In this document: positions 26,990 to 35,497 of the stretch, one piece after another
Layout of the letters: every line of letters begins with the position of its first letter
How positions within the stretch are numbered: position 1 is the first letter of the stretch
Source of the DNA: an uncultured Bacteroidales bacterium
GTDB lineage: Bacteria > Bacteroidota > Bacteroidia > Bacteroidales > WCHB1-69
Direction of reading: 5' to 3'
DNA: 64,000 bases
Assembly (NCBI GenBank): GCA_900315245.1
Contig: OMYJ01000003.1
Location: 237,517 to 301,516, forward strand
Translations under genes and position numbers: made by a program
Notes under the pieces: generated by a model
What the model was told of the DNA's origin: nothing
What the model saw: the letters and a program-made list of their open reading frames with translations, nothing else
The model's database searches: none

Positions 26990-28846
26990 TGCGGAATGGG
27001 GAGCCTTCTTGTCGCTACTGGTACGGTATGCGTAATCATCCTGGGTGGATGACGTTTCCCCGGAATGCTGATTGTCAGGCGTCGCCGGCTCAATATCCTT
27101 GATGTTCAGCTGTGTGGTCACTGTATTGTTCCAACGGTTTTCCTCCACGTGATAAAGCACGTTGAACGGTTTCGAGTCACTGATAACAGGAAGTTGGGAT
27201 TTCTGGTTAAAGGCTATTCCGTCTATAGAATTACCCCGCTCGTATGGACTTAAAATCTTGCATTTCAAATGCTTGTCACCAACAATACGGGCGTTTCCTT
27301 CGTCCACAACACCATCTGTTTCAAAGATAGGTTCCATATTGCCCGGACCAAACGGAGCGAATTTTTTCAGATTTTTCAAGAACTGAGGGGTGATTTCAGA
27401 AAGATTCAGCATCATATCGACAGTGATTTCCGGCTCGTAAGAGGATTCGTCAAGGTTTTCCTTCACATATTCCTCAAAACGTTGGGAAAACTCCTCAAGA
27501 TTCTCCTGTTTCATAGTCAGACCGGCGGCATATTTGTGCCCGCCGAAGTGTTCGAGCAAATCGGCACAGGAATCAATACCGTCATAAATGTTGAATTCCT
27601 TCACCGAGCGGGCGGAACCTGTAATCAAGCCGTCATCAGAACTCATCAGCACGATGGTGGGTTTGTAAAATTCCTCCACCAAACGGGAAGCCACGATTCC
27701 AATAATGCCCTTTTCCCATTGGGGATTGTATATCACGATACTTTTCCTGTTCTCAAATTCATGGGAGTTGCGGATCATATCCATCGCCTCTTCCGTGGCG
27801 TTCTTGTCCTTCTGCTTGCGCTCGTTGTTCTGCTTGTTGATACGATTGCTGATTTCCAAGGACTTGTCCTCATCTTCCACAATAAAGAGGCGGACAGACT
27901 CTTTGGCGCTCTTGATTCTGCCGGCCGCGTTAATGCGGGGACCAACGTAAAACACCAGATCGGAAATGGATATCACCCTTGTGAAGAACGTGTCTTCGCT
28001 GAAAGGCGGATAAGTCCGCATTTTGATACCGGCCTGGTCAAGAATGGCACGGATACCCATGCGCGGAATCTTATTGATCATCTCCAGCCCGAAATGGGCC
28101 AAGATACGGTTTTCACCCGTAATGGCGACAATGTCACACGCAATGCTGACTGCCACCAAGTCCATACGCTTCAGCCACAGCTCATCTGGAAGATTGTTGC
28201 GGAAACAATAGCCCTGCACCAACTTGAAACCCACGCCGCAACCGGACAGCTCCTTATACGGGTAAGGGCAGTCCTTCCGCTTCGGATCCAAAATGGCAAG
28301 CGCATTAGGCAGCGTGTCGCCTTCAAGATGATGATCGGTAATGATGACATCTATGCCATATTCGTTGGCCAAGTCAACCATGTCGTTAGCCTTGATGCCA
28401 CAATCGAGGGAGATCAACAGATTGATCCCGTTCTCCTTACAGTAGCTGATTCCTTTTTCTGTAATGCCATAGCCTTCCGTATAGCGGTCAGGGATATAGT
28501 ATTTGATATATTCGTGAGCATCGGAGCCACGGATTTCACACAAGAAGGAGTACACGAGAGCCACAGCGGATGTTCCGTCCACATCATAATCGCCATAAAC
28601 CATGATTTTCTCATCGTGGACAATGGCTTTGGAAAGACGATCCACGGCAATGGACATGTCTTTCATCAGGAACGGGTCGTGTAATTTTTCAATATCGGGT
28701 TCAAAAAAGTCACGGGCTTGCTGTACCGTGGAGATTCCACGTTGGGCAAGAAGAGTGGCAAGTGGCCGCTCAAGTCGCAGATGCTCACACAGTTGCGAAA
28801 CAACTGCTTCATCCGGAAGCTCTTTTTTGACCCAATGTTTTTTCAT
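26987..28846 (-). CDS. recJ: Single-stranded-DNA-specific exonuclease RecJ
   Basis: A 619-residue RecJ, a 5'-3' exonuclease used in recombination and mismatch repair. The DHH phosphoesterase domain shows motif I VYGDYDVDGTSA (83-94), LDCGIK (148-152) and DHH (171-173), which bind the catalytic metals. The DHHA1 domain contains GGHKYAAGLTM (about 478-488). A C-terminal oligonucleotide-binding-like domain (about 510-595) is followed by a polar tail rich in Ser, Thr and Asp that is probably disordered. A TATATTTG element lies 26 bp upstream. It is downstream of dnaA on the same strand with a 54-bp gap. Confidence 0.96.
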   Translation of the reverse strand: MKKHWVKKELPDEAVVSQLCEHLRLERPLATLLAQRGISTVQQARDFFEPDIEKLHDPFLMKDMSIAVDRLSKAIVHDEKIMVYGDYDVDGTSAVALVYSFLCEIRGSDAHEYIKYYIPDRYTEGYGITEKGISYCKENGINLLISLDCGIKANDMVDLANEYGIDVIITDHHLEGDTLPNALAILDPKRKDCPYPYKELSGCGVGFKLVQGYCFRNNLPDELWLKRMDLVAVSIACDIVAITGENRILAHFGLEMINKIPRMGIRAILDQAGIKMRTYPPFSEDTFFTRVISISDLVFYVGPRINAAGRIKSAKESVRLFIVEDEDKSLEISNRINKQNNERKQKDKNATEEAMDMIRNSHEFENRKSIVIYNPQWEKGIIGIVASRLVEEFYKPTIVLMSSDDGLITGSARSVKEFNIYDGIDSCADLLEHFGGHKYAAGLTMKQENLEEFSQRFEEYVKENLDESSYEPEITVDMMLNLSEITPQFLKNLKKFAPFGPGNMEPIFETDGVVDEGNARIVGDKHLKCKILSPYERGNSIDGIAFNQKSQLPVISDSKPFNVLYHVEENRWNNTVTTQLNIKDIEPATPDNQHSGETSSTQDDYAYRTSSDKKAPHSA

Positions 28847-28871
28847 TTTACCTGTTATAAAAAATCACGCT

Positions 28872-28879
28872 GCAAATAT
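28872..28879 (-). promoter_or_regulatory. Promoter -7 element for recJ
   Basis: On the - strand, TATATTTG followed by C fits TAnnTTTG and lies 25 bp before the recJ ATG, in an AT-rich gap. Confidence 0.55.
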
Positions 28880-28900
28880 ATAGATTATTTTTTTACAATA

Positions 28901-30358
28901 TTATATATTTCCGATTTTCATCTTTTTGTCAATATCCGTAATATACTGTTTCATCTTCTTGTCCGTTTCGCTAAGGTTGCGGATAGTTCGACAGGCATGG
29001 AGAACCGTGGCATGGTCCTTGTTTCCGCAATACGCACCGATGACGGATAGTGGAAGATGCGTGTATTTTTTCGCGAAATACATGCTGATTTGCCGCACCT
29101 GTACAATTTCGCGCTTACGTGTCTTAGCGTTGATAGCCTCAACGGAAATGCCGAAATAGTCGCACACAATCTTCTGGATGTATTCGATGGAAATCTCCTT
29201 GGCGGTGGATTTCACATATTTGTCCACCATTTCCCGGGCAAGGTCAAGCGTGATGTCGCGATGATTGAGGGAGGCTTGGGCCAAAATGGCAATCATGGCA
29301 CCTTCGAGTTCTCGTGTGTTAGCCGTGATACGCAACGCCAGATAATCAATCACCTCCTTGGAAAACTCTATACCGTTGTTTTCCAGCTTTTTAGTAATGA
29401 TGGCAGTACGAGTTTCCAGATCGGGCACTTGCAAATCGGTGGCCAAACCCCATTTGAAACGGTTCAACAGACGCGGCTCGAACCCGGTAATGTCAACAGG
29501 AGATTTGTCCGAAGTCATGATAATCTGCTTCTTTTGTTGATGCAAATGGTTGAATATCTGAAAGAAAGCCTCTTGTGTCTTCGTCTTGTTGCCCGAAATG
29601 AACTGTATGTCGTCCATAATGAGCATATCCACAGCCTCATAAAACCAATAGAAATCATTGAGGTTGTCGCTCTTCACAGCCTCCATGTACTGCTGGTAAA
29701 ACGTGTCCGCACTGACATAAATGACGATTTTGTCTGGGAAATTGATTTTTGTCTGGATACCGATGGCATTGACCAGATGAGTTTTACCCAAGCCCACTTC
29801 AGAATAGATGAACAACGGGTTGAACGGGGTTTGTCCGGGCGCTTTTGCGATGGAATGACCGGCAGCACATGCCAAACGGTTGCAATCGCCTACCACATAA
29901 TTGTCAAAAGTCAGTGTTTCAGAAAGGTTGGAGGGAATGCGTTGCTTTTTGATACCCGGCACGACGAATGGTCCGGGGATATCCTTGCGATCCATAGTGT
30001 TAACATCCAACGGCGGCATCATCAAAGGATTCTTCACAGCCTTGCGGGAGGTTGAGGATATGGTGATAGAAGAGTTCTGGTCGGGAGTCTTCCCGCGCTC
30101 CATCAACACCTTGTAACGCAACTTAGCATCATTACCCAGTAATTTCCGTATGGCCGTACGCAACAAATCCACGTACTGCTCCTCCAGTATCTCCTTGTAC
30201 CACAAGCTCGGCAGTTCCAATGTGAGCTGTTTCTTCTCCAAAGACACAGCATTGATCGGCTCAAAAATGGTCGAAAACACCTCCGAAGATACCGTGTCCT
30301 GGATGATGCTCAAACATTGGTTCCAAACTGTTATATATGAGGGTAGTTCTTTTTCCAT
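28901..30358 (-). CDS. dnaA: Chromosomal replication initiator protein DnaA
   Basis: A 485-residue DnaA. Domain I (about 1-85) handles partner binding, and a variable linker (about 85-145) follows. The AAA+ domain contains Walker A SEVGLGKT (186-193) and Walker B LIMDDIQF with D249-D250. The first position of Walker A is serine rather than the usual glycine. The C-terminal domain IV (about 385-475) has the DnaA-box helix-turn-helix, with LPLSVIGAYCGNKDHATVLHA. The protein opens the origin by binding 9-bp DnaA boxes. No cluster of such boxes is seen next to the gene. It probably has its own promoter about 85 bp upstream. Confidence 0.97.
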   Translation of the reverse strand: MEKELPSYITVWNQCLSIIQDTVSSEVFSTIFEPINAVSLEKKQLTLELPSLWYKEILEEQYVDLLRTAIRKLLGNDAKLRYKVLMERGKTPDQNSSITISSTSRKAVKNPLMMPPLDVNTMDRKDIPGPFVVPGIKKQRIPSNLSETLTFDNYVVGDCNRLACAAGHSIAKAPGQTPFNPLFIYSEVGLGKTHLVNAIGIQTKINFPDKIVIYVSADTFYQQYMEAVKSDNLNDFYWFYEAVDMLIMDDIQFISGNKTKTQEAFFQIFNHLHQQKKQIIMTSDKSPVDITGFEPRLLNRFKWGLATDLQVPDLETRTAIITKKLENNGIEFSKEVIDYLALRITANTRELEGAMIAILAQASLNHRDITLDLAREMVDKYVKSTAKEISIEYIQKIVCDYFGISVEAINAKTRKREIVQVRQISMYFAKKYTHLPLSVIGAYCGNKDHATVLHACRTIRNLSETDKKMKQYITDIDKKMKIGNI

Positions 30359-30538
30359 TTGTAGTCTCGAGTAAGTTTAATATTTCATATAACACTTATT
30401 GTGAACAAATTAACGGAATCTAATCCGCTATCATTTGACTCCGCAAAATTAACAAAAAAAAAGTTCAAAAATTTTTTTTTTACCTCTTGATTTTTTGAAA
30501 AAAAAGTATAATCAATAAGTTTTTGTTCTTAATTAAGG
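30359..30538. other. AT-rich gap upstream of dnaA
   Basis: Holds the dnaA promoter and long A/T tracts. TTATTGTGAA near 30400 is only a distant DnaA-box match, and no array of TTATCCACA-like boxes is present. No gene is seen. Confidence 0.6.
30444..30451 (-). promoter_or_regulatory. Promoter -7 element for dnaA
   Basis: On the - strand, TAATTTTG followed by CGG fits TAnnTTTG. It predicts a leader of about 80 nt before the dnaA start. Confidence 0.55.
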
Positions 30539-31252
30539 CTATGACAGAAAGTTATGGAATTCCTGGAATTTTCCAACATCCTGCCACGTGTCTTCATCAT
30601 GAACATAACCGAGAATCCTGTGCCCGACCGATTCATCGAGATAAAAACGGGTGACGGAGGACTTCTCCACCGAGGCTATCTCACGGGCGAAACCGGCATT
30701 CATCACGTGTATTCCACTGAATGCAAGACGCAGAGGATTGTCATTGTTCTTGGTGTCGATTCTCTCATGCGTTTTCGTGTTCTCCCAGCCACACAACGAA
30801 CACCCTTCCCGCTCAAAGAGAAAATATCGCTGCGTCTGTCGGTTCCTGACCGCCAGTGTGGCTTCCGCACGATGTTTCAGATGATAGTCGATCAATTTCG
30901 ACAAATCTATATTTGACAGAATGTCAACATTATAGAGAAGGAGCAGGTCGCTATGCCGCCAAAAAGGCTCGGCGAATTTCACACCCCCGGCGGTATCCCG
31001 AAGATAGGCACGCTCGTCGGAAATGTGTATCCGGCCGGCTAATGGATGCCGCTTCACCGCCTCCATAATCATGTCCGGAAAATGATGCACATTGACGATC
31101 ACGTCCGTCACGCCACAAGCCATCATTTTATCCAATGCATTATCCAACAATGTTTTACCTTGATATTTAACAAGCGCTTTCGGTTTTTCCGCTGTCAAGG
31201 GGTAAAGTCGTGTACCCAATCCCGCTGCAAAAACGAATCCAGTAATGTTCAT
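30539..31252 (-). CDS. Sugar-phosphate nucleotidyltransferase
   Basis: A 237-residue NTP-transferase of the GlmU/RfbA-like GT-A fold. The N-terminal nucleotide-binding signature is GFVFAAGLGTRLYPLTAEKPKAL, with the catalytic Arg and Lys. DILSNIDLSKLI matches the metal-binding aspartate segment, and the C-terminal part has FSGIHVMNAGF and DTWQDVGKF. It makes an NDP-sugar from NTP and a sugar-1-phosphate; overall length resembles MurU or mannose-1-phosphate guanylyltransferase-like enzymes without the extra C-terminal domain. The exact sugar cannot be told. It may feed envelope glycan synthesis. It is transcribed from its own promoter. Confidence 0.88.
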   Translation of the reverse strand: MNITGFVFAAGLGTRLYPLTAEKPKALVKYQGKTLLDNALDKMMACGVTDVIVNVHHFPDMIMEAVKRHPLAGRIHISDERAYLRDTAGGVKFAEPFWRHSDLLLLYNVDILSNIDLSKLIDYHLKHRAEATLAVRNRQTQRYFLFEREGCSLCGWENTKTHERIDTKNNDNPLRLAFSGIHVMNAGFAREIASVEKSSVTRFYLDESVGHRILGYVHDEDTWQDVGKFQEFHNFLS

Positions 31253-31278
31253 ACTTCCTTTTGGTTTTATTGAATCTG

Positions 31279-31286
31279 CAAAAGTA
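31279..31286 (-). promoter_or_regulatory. Promoter -7 element for the nucleotidyltransferase
   Basis: On the - strand, TACTTTTG followed by C fits TAnnTTTG, 26 bp before the ATG. A divergent + strand element at 31343-31350 lies nearby. Confidence 0.6.
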
Positions 31287-31342
31287 ACAAAAAGATGTTG
31301 ATTACATCTTTCTCAAGAATGAAAAAAACAAATGAAATCTGT

Positions 31343-31350
31343 TATTTTTG
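31343..31350 (+). promoter_or_regulatory. Promoter -7 element for the small lipoprotein
   Basis: TATTTTTG followed by C fits TAnnTTTG, 24 bp before the ATG at 31375. This excludes the upstream in-frame ATG at 31348. Confidence 0.6.
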
Positions 31351-31374
31351 CAAATTGTAATTATAATTTCAATT

Positions 31375-31785
31375 ATGAGAAAAATCATATTTGTCGCCAT
31401 AGTGGGTATCGCCTTGTTACTGGGTGGATGCAAAAGAGAGCTGATCACAACACAATACAGCATCGGATGCCAAGGTTACCAATACGGATCCGTCCATAGT
31501 ACTCCAGAAGAATGGGACAATCTACAGTCCTATTTCTCCACCCATGTGGATTACAACAAGCTGGTCACATTTGAGAGCACATCCCTTGCCGAAAATGACG
31601 CAAAGGCCAGAGCCTATTTCGATGAACAAATACAGAAAATTGAAGTGGATTCAGTCTGCTCGCTCTTGCACGATCAAGATTACTTCGACTATGGGATAGC
31701 GACCCATACCGCACACGGGGACTACCAGATGATCAAAGCGATGCGTTTTAATTCAAGTGGCGCACACTTGTTGAACGTGAAATAA
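31375..31785 (+). CDS. Small lipoprotein of unknown function
   Basis: A 136-residue protein. The N-terminus is a lipoprotein signal, with a hydrophobic stretch and LLLGGC (cysteine about residue 19) followed by KRE. The mature part is soluble and has no motif I recognise. It contains two further cysteines, in SIGCQGYQYG and VDSVCSLLHD, which could pair. It is the only + strand gene between 26 and 63 kb. Its stop is 5 bp from the stop of pcm, which converges on it, so the two transcripts probably overlap. Confidence 0.75.
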   Translation: MRKIIFVAIVGIALLLGGCKRELITTQYSIGCQGYQYGSVHSTPEEWDNLQSYFSTHVDYNKLVTFESTSLAENDAKARAYFDEQIQKIEVDSVCSLLHDQDYFDYGIATHTAHGDYQMIKAMRFNSSGAHLLNVK

Positions 31786-31790
31786 CGGAC

Positions 31791-32438
31791 TTACTTCCGG
31801 ACACGTTCCTTTAGCATCGGGACGAAGACAAAATCCCCGAAATCTTCCTCTTCGTATTCGGATTCGCTGATTTTCACGATCCGTTTCATGATTTGGGAGT
31901 CTTCCCCGACAGGAATCACCATAATTCCACCTACAGCCAACTGATCGACAAGAGCTTGCGGAATTTCCGGTGCGCCGCAGGTCACAATTACCCGATCGTA
32001 TGGCGCAAACTGCGGAAACCCTTTGAAACCGTCACCGTAATGGGTGACAACAGTTGGCGCAAGATTATCCAAAAGCGGCTTGGTGCGCTTGTATAGGGCG
32101 ATTTGCCGTTCCACCGTGAAGACCCGCGCCCCCATGGCGTACAGAATGGCCGCCTGGAACCCCGAGCCGGTGCCGATCTCCAGCACCTTCATCCCTTTCC
32201 GCACCTCCAACAACTGCGACTGGAACGCCACAGTGGAAGGCTTCGAAATGGTTTGGTCGGTGGCTAACTTCAAAGCCTCATCCTCATACGCACGCGGCCA
32301 AAGCAATGACTCCAGAAACAGATGCCGCTCCATCTTGTCGAAAGCGGCAAGCACATTTTCATCTGTGATGCCTTTCTCCCGAAGCCCTTCAATCATCCGT
32401 CTTTTTTGCCCGAGAAGGAGGTAGTTTTCTGTTGCCAT
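31791..32438 (-). CDS. pcm: Protein-L-isoaspartate O-methyltransferase
   Basis: A 215-residue SAM-dependent enzyme that methylates isoaspartyl residues and so starts repair of aged proteins. The family-specific start KRRMIEGLREKGITDENVL and DQTISKPSTVAFQSQLLEV precede the SAM motif VLEIGTGSGFQAAIL (about 75-90), FTVER, and a C-terminal GGIMVIPVGE segment. Length is standard. The gene lies 66 bp downstream of the PurF-like gene on the same strand, and a 28-bp palindrome sits between the two. Confidence 0.93.
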   Translation of the reverse strand: MATENYLLLGQKRRMIEGLREKGITDENVLAAFDKMERHLFLESLLWPRAYEDEALKLATDQTISKPSTVAFQSQLLEVRKGMKVLEIGTGSGFQAAILYAMGARVFTVERQIALYKRTKPLLDNLAPTVVTHYGDGFKGFPQFAPYDRVIVTCGAPEIPQALVDQLAVGGIMVIPVGEDSQIMKRIVKISESEYEEEDFGDFVFVPMLKERVRK

Positions 32439-32471
32439 AATCCGATCTGGTTTTATTCTGATTTTGCCGCC

Positions 32472-32499
32472 GTAAAGACGTTTCGCGAAATGTCTCTAC
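32472..32499. repeat. 28-bp palindrome, GTAAAGACGTTTCG half-site
   Basis: Near-perfect inverted repeat centred on TTTCGCGAAA with arms GTAaAGACg and tGTCTcTAC. It lies between the PurF-like gene stop and the pcm start. As RNA it would form a hairpin of about 12 bp without a T-tract. It is one of three different 28-bp palindromes in the window. Confidence 0.85.
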
Positions 32500-32504
32500 A
32501 GGGA

Positions 32505-33917
32505 TTAGAGTCCAAACGACGATCCGTCGAAACAGTGCGTGCAAATGCGTTCCTTGGGCAGTCCTATCGCTTTGGTAATAGTATCCAAAGTGTTGAATTT
32601 CAACGTATCAACACCCAGATGCTTGCGGATAATCTCCACCATCTTGGCATATTCAGGTGTGGTGCTGTCCATATAGCGATGCAGGTTTTTGTGGCTGTCA
32701 CCCTCCAACTCTTCAATGACCCGGCGTGTGATGAGCTCCATTTCCGTCTTGGAAGCCGAAAAGTTGAGGAACTCGCAACCGTACAGCAACGGCGGACAGC
32801 TGATACGGATATGGACCTCCTTGGCACCATACTCGTACATCTTTTTCACATTGTCGCGCAGCTGCGTACCGCGCACGATGGAGTCGTCGCAAAACACGAC
32901 ACGTTTGCCCTTCAGCAGGTCGCGGTTGGGCAGCAGCTTCATTCTGGCCACGTGCTCGCGCATCTCCTGTGTGACAGGCATGAAACTGCGCGACCATGTG
33001 GGGGTATATTTGACGATGGCACGTTGGTAGGGGATTTGCTTGCCGTTGGAATACCCTATGGCCATACCGATGCCGGAGTCAGGGATGGGGGCCACAAAAT
33101 CGACCTCTGTGTCATCGGTTTTACCCATTGCATAGCCAAGCGCATAACGTGCACTCTCCACGTTGATATCTTCGTAATTCACTGATGGATAGCCGTAATA
33201 AATCCACAAAAACGAACATATCTGCATCTGATTGTTGGGGGCGAGCAACTGCTGGAAACCGTCGGCTTTCACCTTGACAATCTCCCCCGGTCCTACAAAA
33301 TATTCAGTCTGGTAGTCCAGATTGGCGAAACTATGGTTGTCGAACGCGACGGCATAACCGAAATCGTTCTTGCCGATCACAATGGGGGTGCGTCCGTAAA
33401 AGTCCCGGGCAGCGATGATGCCGTCCTCGGTCAGGATCAGAATCGAGCACGAACCCTTTATCTTGCTATACACATATTGGATGCCTTCCACAAAATCGTG
33501 TTTGCGGGTAATCATCAGCGCAACGAGTTCCGTGGGATTGGTGGAATCCGCACTCAATTCAGTAAATTGCTGGTTGCAGTCCAGACACTCCTGCTCCAAC
33601 TCCTTGACATTATTGATTTTAGCCACAGTAGAGATGGCAAAACGACCGAGGTGGGAGTTTACGACAATAGGTTGCGCATCCGTGTCACTGATAACTCCGA
33701 TGCCGGAATTACCGATGAACTTTCCAAGTTCCGCATCGAACTTAGTACGGAAATAGGTATTCTCAATATTATGAATAGAACGGCGGAACAGCTTGCGTTC
33801 CTGATGATAGGTCACTATTCCGCCTCGTTTTGTACCAAGATGGGAATGGTAGTCCACTCCGTAGAATAAATCCGCAATGCAAGGTTTTGTTGATACAACT
33901 CCGAAAAAGCCGCCCAT
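32505..33917 (-). CDS. Amidophosphoribosyltransferase-like protein lacking the nucleophile Cys
   Basis: A 470-residue PurF-family protein. PurF normally uses an N-terminal cysteine exposed after Met removal to take ammonia from glutamine, and a phosphoribosyltransferase domain to make phosphoribosylamine for purine synthesis. Here the N-terminus is MGGFFGVVS, with glycine where the cysteine should be. The first cysteine is at residue 13. The rest of the Ntn domain is recognisable (YHSHLGTKRGG), and the PRPP-binding loop FCDDSIVRGTQ (about 342-352) is intact. An in-frame extension to 34013 is rejected because it runs through a hairpin. It may use ammonia directly or be regulatory. No other purine gene is nearby. 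Confidence 0.88.
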   Translation of the reverse strand: MGGFFGVVSTKPCIADLFYGVDYHSHLGTKRGGIVTYHQERKLFRRSIHNIENTYFRTKFDAELGKFIGNSGIGVISDTDAQPIVVNSHLGRFAISTVAKINNVKELEQECLDCNQQFTELSADSTNPTELVALMITRKHDFVEGIQYVYSKIKGSCSILILTEDGIIAARDFYGRTPIVIGKNDFGYAVAFDNHSFANLDYQTEYFVGPGEIVKVKADGFQQLLAPNNQMQICSFLWIYYGYPSVNYEDINVESARYALGYAMGKTDDTEVDFVAPIPDSGIGMAIGYSNGKQIPYQRAIVKYTPTWSRSFMPVTQEMREHVARMKLLPNRDLLKGKRVVFCDDSIVRGTQLRDNVKKMYEYGAKEVHIRISCPPLLYGCEFLNFSASKTEMELITRRVIEELEGDSHKNLHRYMDSTTPEYAKMVEIIRKHLGVDTLKFNTLDTITKAIGLPKERICTHCFDGSSFGL

Positions 33918-33953
33918 AGGTTTTATGTTATTAAATTGATTATAAAAAAAATA

Positions 33954-33981
33954 CCCGTCAGAGATGTACATCTCTAACGGG
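33954..33981 (-). terminator. 28-bp palindrome/terminator upstream of the PurF-like gene
   Basis: Arms CCCGTCAGAGATGT and ACATCTCTAACGGG form a 14-bp stem with one mismatch. On the - strand it is followed by TATTTTTTTTAT, so it fits an intrinsic terminator for the CreD gene ending at 34065. It sits only 37 bp before the PurF-like ATG. A TATTATTG element at 33985-33992 would place transcription start inside the hairpin, so attenuation of the PurF-like gene is another reading. Confidence 0.75.
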
Positions 33982-34064
33982 CTGCAATAATACTTTTTTT
34001 TTGGCAAAAACAAAGGGAATGCAATGGATTTTTTTTGAACAAACTGTTGATAACAACGAATCCG

Positions 34065-35414
34065 TCAGATTTTGTACCACTTCACCTTCAGCGACACAAA
34101 CATCAGCACCGCCAAAATCACGAAGAGGCCAAGGCTGCCGAAGAGCAGTGCATAGGTTTCCATCTGGAGCAGTACGTACATGAAAATATAGAGCGCAAGC
34201 AGCAGCGCTCCCACCATCAGCGCGGTCTTGCGGATTTTCAGGATGCCCGCCAAGTAGCCCGTGATCAGCACGATGGTCATCAGCATGGCGATAAGGTACG
34301 ACCAGAGGAAGGGGATGTGCTCGCTGAACGAGAGCAACAGCGTGTAGAACACCAGCAACGCGGCACCGATGAGCAGATACTGTACCGGATGGATGGGCGT
34401 CTGCCGGCGGTACTCCACGAAAAAAACCGTAGCGAAGGTGAGGAAAATGAACAGGTAGGCGTACTTCACCGTGCGCGTGGTCTGCTGGTACTGTAACACC
34501 GGTACCCTCATCATCACCCCGAACTCGTTCTTCTTCATGCTTACGCTGTGCGAACCCCCGTCGCCGTAGTCAACCCATTTGGTCACCGACTGCCCGAAGT
34601 CGCGGTTGAGGGCCAGCACCTTCCACGTCGAGGTAAACCCTCTGTCCGACACGGTCCGCGCGTCCGGCAAGAAGTTGCCCTGGAAGCTCGGCGTGGCGCA
34701 GTTGGAAGTCAATTGCACAGAGGTGCTGTTGCCCACAGGCAGGAACATCAGCGACTCCGAACCCTTCAGCGGCAGCTGCACAGAGTAGGTCGCGGATGCC
34801 GAATCCTGCATCTCTCTTACCGGCACGCGGCAGCACAGCACTGACCCCAACTCCTCGTCCTTGTCGGATCTCATCGTATATTCCTTTCCATTCAGCCGCA
34901 ACACCACATTCTCCGACAGCCCCCGGAAGTCGCTCAGCGAAATCAGCACCTCCGCCTTCGAGATATCATAGACGGAATCCACATATTCTGACAGATTTGG
35001 CAATTGCAGACTGCCGTCCAATGTCAGATCCGCGGTATAGACGGTCACATCGAAGTTGCCGCGATGCCGTTTCTCCGTCTTCACATCGCCCTTCACCTGC
35101 AAGGATTCAGGCAATAGATAAACGTCCTTGTGGTAGTTTTTGCCGGGGATGCGCACCACCGGTCCGACCACCCGCTGCGGGGTGCTCCACATCTGCTCTA
35201 CCTCTTTCTCCGCCTCCACCTGGGTCGCGTTCCGTTCGTTTACCACATGTAGGATGATCTGTTGTGGAATAAGCAGAATGAGGCTGATAAGTCCGATGAG
35301 GAGGAGCTTCAGCAGCATACGGTCGCTGCGTTTCATTCTTGATTTTTCCTGCGTGGCAGGTTTTGTTTGTTCTGCTTGCGGTGTCGTCACCGCGGTTGTT
35401 GTTTCTGTTGTCAT
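34065..35414 (-). CDS. creD: CreD-family inner membrane protein
   Basis: A 449-residue protein similar to CreD (cell envelope integrity/colicin tolerance family). A Thr/Gln-rich N-terminus is followed by one membrane segment (about 33-55; LLKLLLIGLISLILLIPQQII). A large periplasmic beta-rich domain runs from about 60 to 310 and contains VGPVVRIPGK. At least five membrane segments close the protein (about 320-449). Its biochemical role is not known. The start at 35414 is preferred over the in-frame ATG at 35450 because the latter lies in an octamer-like GATGA repeat. It follows a membrane protein gene and an HTH regulator on the same strand; this HTH-CreD pairing suggests regulation by the neighbour. 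Confidence 0.85.
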   Translation of the reverse strand: MTTETTTAVTTPQAEQTKPATQEKSRMKRSDRMLLKLLLIGLISLILLIPQQIILHVVNERNATQVEAEKEVEQMWSTPQRVVGPVVRIPGKNYHKDVYLLPESLQVKGDVKTEKRHRGNFDVTVYTADLTLDGSLQLPNLSEYVDSVYDISKAEVLISLSDFRGLSENVVLRLNGKEYTMRSDKDEELGSVLCCRVPVREMQDSASATYSVQLPLKGSESLMFLPVGNSTSVQLTSNCATPSFQGNFLPDARTVSDRGFTSTWKVLALNRDFGQSVTKWVDYGDGGSHSVSMKKNEFGVMMRVPVLQYQQTTRTVKYAYLFIFLTFATVFFVEYRRQTPIHPVQYLLIGAALLVFYTLLLSFSEHIPFLWSYLIAMLMTIVLITGYLAGILKIRKTALMVGALLLALYIFMYVLLQMETYALLFGSLGLFVILAVLMFVSLKVKWYKI

Positions 35415-35435
35415 ATTTTTGGATTTATTGGTGAT

Positions 35436-35482
35436 TAATCGTTTCTTCATCGTCCATTCATCGCATCATCGTCTTCATCCGT
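35436..35482 (-). repeat. Degenerate GATGA octamer run before creD
   Basis: On the - strand, units such as GATGAAGAC, GATGATGC, GATGAATG and GATGAAG follow each other at about 8-9 nt, related to the octamers at 20989 and 63755. Confidence 0.6.
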
Positions 35483-35497
35483 TCCTCTACCGAGCTT

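Noticed and set aside
27269..28684. 471-codon frame opposite recJ
   Set aside because: Antisense shadow of an intact, recognisable recJ; no promoter or motif supports it.
30359..30538. Replication origin next to dnaA
   Set aside because: The gap is AT-rich, but no cluster of TTATCCACA-like boxes is present, and the surrounding genes converge rather than diverge. TTATTGTGAA near 30400 and TGTTGATAAC near 34047 are isolated and imperfect.
33918..34013. N-terminal extension of the PurF-like protein
   Set aside because: It runs through the palindrome and T-tract; the conserved family start is MGGFFG at 33917.
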